A stretch of DNA of 64,000 nucleotides from the NCBI RefSeq assembly GCF_000564855.1, contig NZ_AYXG01000043.1, positions 62,001 through 126,000 on the forward strand, written 5' to 3'. The translations under genes were made by a program, and so were the position numbers. Source of the stretch: Actinokineospora spheciospongiae. Its GTDB lineage: Bacteria; Actinomycetota; Actinomycetes; Mycobacteriales; Pseudonocardiaceae. Within the stretch, counting starts at the first letter, position 1. Each line of letters starts with the position of its first letter. The notes beneath the pieces were generated by a model, which was given only the letters and a program-made list of their open reading frames with translations, had not been told where the DNA came from and did not search any database. Shown here piece after piece: positions 60,340-64,000 of this stretch.

Positions 60340-61532
60340 GCACCTTCTCCAGCAAGTTCGGCCGCGACCTGTCCCGCACCGTCGCCCTCGCCTGCGTGCT
60401 CGGCCTCCTCGTCGCGGCGGCGCTGTGGTGGCTGCTGCGGGAGCCGAACGAGAAGCGCTACACCGCCGTGTTCCCCGGCGTCGTCGGCCTCTACGAGGAC
60501 AACGACGTGCGGGTGCTGGGCGTCAAGGTCGGCACCGTCGACAAGATCACCCCGCGCGGGGACGTGGTCGAGGTCGAGGTGCTGGTGGACCGGACCGTCG
60601 ACGTGCCCGCCGAGGCGCAGGCGCTCATCGTCGCGCCGTCGCTGGTGTCCGACCGCTACGTCCAGCTCGCCCCCGCCTACACCGCGGGCCCGGTCATGGC
60701 GACCGGCGCGGTCATCCCGCGCGAGCGCACCTCCACCCCGCTGGAGGTCGACGACCTCTACGCCAGCCTCACCAGGGTCAGCGAAACCCTCGGCCCGAAC
60801 GGGGCCAACAAGAACGGCGCGTTGTCGGACCTGCTCACCACCGCCGCGACCAACCTCGGCGGCAACGGGCAGGCCCTCAACGACACGATCAAGCAGCTCG
60901 GTCAGCTCTCCAGCACCCTGTCCGGCAACTCCACCGACCTGTTCGCCACCGTGGACAACCTCCAGAAGTTCACCACCGCGCTGGCGGGCAGCGACGAGCA
61001 GGTGAACCTGTTCAGCAGGCAGCTCGCCCAGGTCAGCGAGTTCCTGGCGGCCGAGAAGGGCAACCTCGGCGCCTCGGTCGACCAGCTCGGCCGGTCCCTC
61101 GGCGTGGTGCAGCAGTTCATCAACGACAACCGCGGCCGCATCCGGTCCAACGTGGACAAGCTGGCCTCGGTGACCCAGGTGCTCACCGACCAGCGGGCCG
61201 CGCTGGCCGAAACCCTCGACATCGCCCCGCTGGCGCTGGGCAACGTCTACAACACCTACAACGCCGCGTCCGGCACCCTCGACGCCAGGGCCAACATCAA
61301 CGAGCTGACCCAGCCGGTGATCGTCACCCTGTGCAAGCTGGTCCGGCAGGGCACCCCCACCGGGCTGCCCACCACGCTGGCCGACGCCTGCGACCAGCTC
61401 GCCCCGATCGTGCAGGGCCTGGTGCCGCTGCCCACGCCCGCGCAGATCATCTCCGACCTGCAGAGCGGGCGGCTGCCGTCGCTGCCGCTGCCGCTCGCGG
61501 GCCAGGTCTTCGGCACCACGGGAGGCCAGTGA
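60336..61532 (+). CDS. mceD: MCE-family protein MceD
   Basis: A 398-aa MCE protein with the N-terminal helix (about 14-33, VALACVLGLLVAAALWWLL), MCE domain (YTAVFPGVVGLYEDNDVRVLGVKVGTVDKI) and a long helical tail. The C-terminal about 100 residues include two Cys. ATG 60336 overlaps mceC. Confidence 0.92.
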   Translation: MSTFSSKFGRDLSRTVALACVLGLLVAAALWWLLREPNEKRYTAVFPGVVGLYEDNDVRVLGVKVGTVDKITPRGDVVEVEVLVDRTVDVPAEAQALIVAPSLVSDRYVQLAPAYTAGPVMATGAVIPRERTSTPLEVDDLYASLTRVSETLGPNGANKNGALSDLLTTAATNLGGNGQALNDTIKQLGQLSSTLSGNSTDLFATVDNLQKFTTALAGSDEQVNLFSRQLAQVSEFLAAEKGNLGASVDQLGRSLGVVQQFINDNRGRIRSNVDKLASVTQVLTDQRAALAETLDIAPLALGNVYNTYNAASGTLDARANINELTQPVIVTLCKLVRQGTPTGLPTTLADACDQLAPIVQGLVPLPTPAQIISDLQSGRLPSLPLPLAGQVFGTTGGQ

Positions 61533-62773
61533 TGGGCGCCAGGGCAGTCGCCACCAGGGTGGCCGCCGCGGTGGGCGCGGTCGTGCTCACCGCCTCCGGG
61601 TGCGGGTTCACCGGCGTCTACGACCTGCCGCTGCCCGGCGGCGCCGACCTCGGCGACCACCCGTACACGGTGAAGGTCGAGTTCCGCGACGTGCTCGACC
61701 TGGTCCCGCAGTCCGCGGTCAAGGTCGACGAGGTCGCCGTCGGCCGGGTCGACTCGGTCGGCTTCGCCGCCGACGGCTGGACCGCCGAGGTGACCCTGCT
61801 GGTCCGCGGCGACGTCGACCTGCCCGCCAACGCCTCGGCCAAGCTGCGCCAGTCCAGCCTGCTCGGCGAGAAGTACGTGGAACTGGCCGCGCCCCCCACC
61901 GGCACCGCGGCGGAGGGCAGGCTCGCCGACGGGGCGGTCATCCCGGTCGGCCGCACCAACCGCAACACCGAGGTCGAAGAGGTCCTGGGCGCGCTGTCGC
62001 TGCTGCTCAACGGCGGCGGCGTCGAGCAACTGCGCGACATCACCCGGGAGCTGAACAAGGCCACCGAGGGCCGCGAGACCGACATCCGCGCGCTGCTGGA
62101 CAACGTCAACAGCGCGGTCACCACCCTCGACGCGGGCAAGGCCGACATCACCAGGGCCATCGACGGCATCAACCGCCTGGCGATGACCCTCAACGGCCAG
62201 CGCGACCGGATCGTCGGCGTGATCGACGGCATCGGCCCCGGCCTGAAGGTCCTCACCGACCAGCGCGAGCAGCTTGTGACCATGCTGCAGAGCCTCGACT
62301 CGCTCTCCGGGGTGGCGGTCGACACGGTCAACCGCAGCCAGGCCGACCTGGTCGCCGACCTCAAGGCGCTCACCCCGACGCTGCTCAAGCTGGGCGAGGC
62401 GGGCAACGACCTGCCCAAGTCGCTGGAGCTGCTGATCACCTTCCCGTTCACCGACGCGGCGGTCGCGGGCGTCAAGGGCGACTACTTCAACATCTACGCC
62501 GACATCGACCTGAACCTGTCGAACGTCCTGGACAACCTCGGCCGGTCCCGGCAGAACCCGCTCGACAGCCTCATCCCCGGCATCGGCGGCACTCCCGCCC
62601 CGCCCGCCGGGACCGGCGCCACCCCCGGCACCCCGGCGCCGCCCCTGCTGCCGCTGCCCCCACTGCCCGGCCTCGGCACCCCCACCGCCCCGCCCGCGGC
62701 GGGCGCGCCGCCCACCCCCGCGCGGACCGGCCTGCCCGGCCTGCTCGACTCCCTGCTCGGAGGCGGTGCCTGA
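61532..62773 (+). CDS. mceE: MCE-family lipoprotein MceE
   Basis: A 413-aa MCE lipoprotein (the LprK position). The signal sequence ends in TASGC, a lipobox-like site with Cys at about residue 24, then the MCE domain and helical tail, then a Pro/Gly/Thr-rich C-terminus (about 355-400) likely to reach the cell wall. It starts in the 1-nt overlap TGATG with mceD and ends likewise at mceF. Confidence 0.92.
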   Translation: MGARAVATRVAAAVGAVVLTASGCGFTGVYDLPLPGGADLGDHPYTVKVEFRDVLDLVPQSAVKVDEVAVGRVDSVGFAADGWTAEVTLLVRGDVDLPANASAKLRQSSLLGEKYVELAAPPTGTAAEGRLADGAVIPVGRTNRNTEVEEVLGALSLLLNGGGVEQLRDITRELNKATEGRETDIRALLDNVNSAVTTLDAGKADITRAIDGINRLAMTLNGQRDRIVGVIDGIGPGLKVLTDQREQLVTMLQSLDSLSGVAVDTVNRSQADLVADLKALTPTLLKLGEAGNDLPKSLELLITFPFTDAAVAGVKGDYFNIYADIDLNLSNVLDNLGRSRQNPLDSLIPGIGGTPAPPAGTGATPGTPAPPLLPLPPLPGLGTPTAPPAAGAPPTPARTGLPGLLDSLLGGGA

Positions 62774-64000
62774 TGCTCACCACGACGGTCCGCAGGCAGC
62801 TCATCGCGTTCGCGGTCATCGCGGTCGTGGCGGTGGTCTACGCCCTGTTCCGGTTCACCGACCTCGGCCGCGCCTTCGGCTCCGAGGGCTACCGGGTGCG
62901 GATGGAACTGGTCGAGTCCGGCGGCATCTTCACCAACGCCGAGGTCACCTACCGCGGCGTGAACGTGGGCCGGGTGGGGGAGATCCGGCTGACCCCCGGG
63001 GGCATGGAGGTCGACCTCGACATCGAGCCGTCCGCCCCGGACATCCCCGCCGACCTCGACGCCCTGGTGGCCAACCGGTCCGCGGTCGGCGAGCAGTTCG
63101 TCGACCTGCGCCCGCGCCACGACGGCGGCGAGGTGCTGCGGGAGGGGTCGCTGATCCCCGCCGACCGGACCAAGACCCCGGTCAGCACCGACACCGTCAT
63201 CCGCGACCTGGACGGCCTGGCGCGCTCGGTCCCCACCGACTCGCTGCGCACCGTCGTCGACGAGCTGGACAAGGCGTTCACCGGCACCGGCCCCGACCTG
63301 CAGGTCCTGCTCGACACGGCGAGCGAGTTCACCAGGGCGGCCAAGGAGAACCTGCCGGAGACGATCAAGCTGATCCAGGACGGCAACACCGTCCTGGACA
63401 CCCAGGCGGCGAACTCCGGCAACATCAAGTCCTTCGCCGCGGACCTGGCCGAGGTGACCGCGCAGCTCAAGGCGTCCGACCCGGCCCTGCGCACGCTGAT
63501 CGCCAACACCCCGGCCGCCGCCGACTCGGTGGTCAACCTGCTGCGCGAGTCCGGGCAGGGCCTGGGCGTGCTCACCGCGAACCTGCTGACCACCTCGGAC
63601 ATCCTCCGCGCCCGGGTCGACGGGATCGAGCTGGCGCTGGTGGTCTACCCGGTGCTGGCGGTCGGCCCGAAGACGGTCGCCCCCGGCGACGGCACCGCCC
63701 ACCTGGGCCTGGCGCTCAACCTGTTCGACCCGCCGCCGTGCACCAAGGGCTACGAGGGCACGACCAGGCGCGCGGGCACCGACGCGGCGCCGATCGCGGA
63801 GAACACCGCCGCCTACTGCGCCGAACCGCTGGGCAGCCCGATCAACGTGCGCGGCTCGCAGAACGCCCCGTTCGGCGGCAGCCCGACCACGCCGAGCCCG
63901 GGGGACATCGCGGCCAACCAGGACCGGTCGCGGGAGCAACTGGCGGCGATGGCGGCGGCGAACCTGCCGGGCACCGTGGGTCAGCCGGGCAGTCCCAGCC
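62773..64000 (+). CDS. mceF: MCE-family protein MceF, cut by the window end
   Basis: The last MCE subunit of the operon, with the N-terminal helix (about 9-24), MCE domain (YRVRMELVESGGIFTNAEVTYRGVNVGRVGEI) and helical tail. At least 409 codons are visible and the frame is open at 64000, so the end and any following genes are not seen. ATG 62773 overlaps the mceE stop (TGATG). Confidence 0.93.
   Translation, partial: MLTTTVRRQLIAFAVIAVVAVVYALFRFTDLGRAFGSEGYRVRMELVESGGIFTNAEVTYRGVNVGRVGEIRLTPGGMEVDLDIEPSAPDIPADLDALVANRSAVGEQFVDLRPRHDGGEVLREGSLIPADRTKTPVSTDTVIRDLDGLARSVPTDSLRTVVDELDKAFTGTGPDLQVLLDTASEFTRAAKENLPETIKLIQDGNTVLDTQAANSGNIKSFAADLAEVTAQLKASDPALRTLIANTPAAADSVVNLLRESGQGLGVLTANLLTTSDILRARVDGIELALVVYPVLAVGPKTVAPGDGTAHLGLALNLFDPPPCTKGYEGTTRRAGTDAAPIAENTAAYCAEPLGSPINVRGSQNAPFGGSPTTPSPGDIAANQDRSREQLAAMAAANLPGTVGQPGSPS

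Overview
The window is high-GC, densely coded actinobacterial DNA. A complete nuoA-N operon, a korAB pair, a rpmG-hadAB-trpT-secE-nusG-rplKA-rplJL ribosomal block and a mce lipid-importer operon directly after rplL point to an actinomycete of the Pseudonocardiales (Pseudonocardiaceae-type). The genus is inference; no rRNA gene is present to settle it.

Left part (1-24.2 kb): two tiny zinc-ribbon genes on the minus strand, then a control region with two perfect CRP-type sites (TGTGA-N6-TCACA) and a weaker third, all spaced 32 bp apart. This is followed by nuoA-N, fourteen complex I genes packed mostly with 4-bp stop/start overlaps. After a strong terminator come a polyprenyl diphosphate synthase (probably for the menaquinone tail), a very acidic membrane-anchored low-complexity protein with a C-terminal sunset-type motif, a second small anchored repeat protein, and, convergent to them, the ferredoxin-dependent 2-oxoacid oxidoreductase korAB. 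A 21-codon ORF bridges korA and korB. Complex I, the quinone-tail enzyme and KorAB together form an electron-transfer neighbourhood.

Middle part (24.2-45.9 kb) is accessory. It holds a crotonase that lacks both classical glutamates, an Lrp regulator divergent from a dimethylargininase with a clear leaderless promoter, an alpha/beta hydrolase and a 49-codon peptide gene flanking a CRP-like site, an amidase-TetR operon divergent from a siderophore-interacting protein across a 20-bp perfect palindrome, HtpX, a large orphan NACHT-type STAND NTPase (candidate immunity protein), rmlA, a 20-bp-period tandem repeat array, yajQ, tRNA-Tyr, a hicBA toxin-antitoxin pair whose hicA is frameshifted, a secreted unknown, an ECF sigma factor with a membrane partner, a VOC protein, a winged-helix protein, a GNAT acetyltransferase and a membrane GGDEF/EAL protein with a decayed GGDEF motif.

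Right part (45.9-64 kb) is core: tRNA-Thr, tRNA-Met, rpmG, hadA-hadB, an aminotransferase, tRNA-Trp, secE, nusG, rplK, rplA, a divergent membrane protein, rplJ with an L10-type leader, rplL, and then mceG-yrbEA-yrbEB-mceABCDEF, the last gene running off the window end. Here the Mce ATPase gene heads the transporter operon itself.
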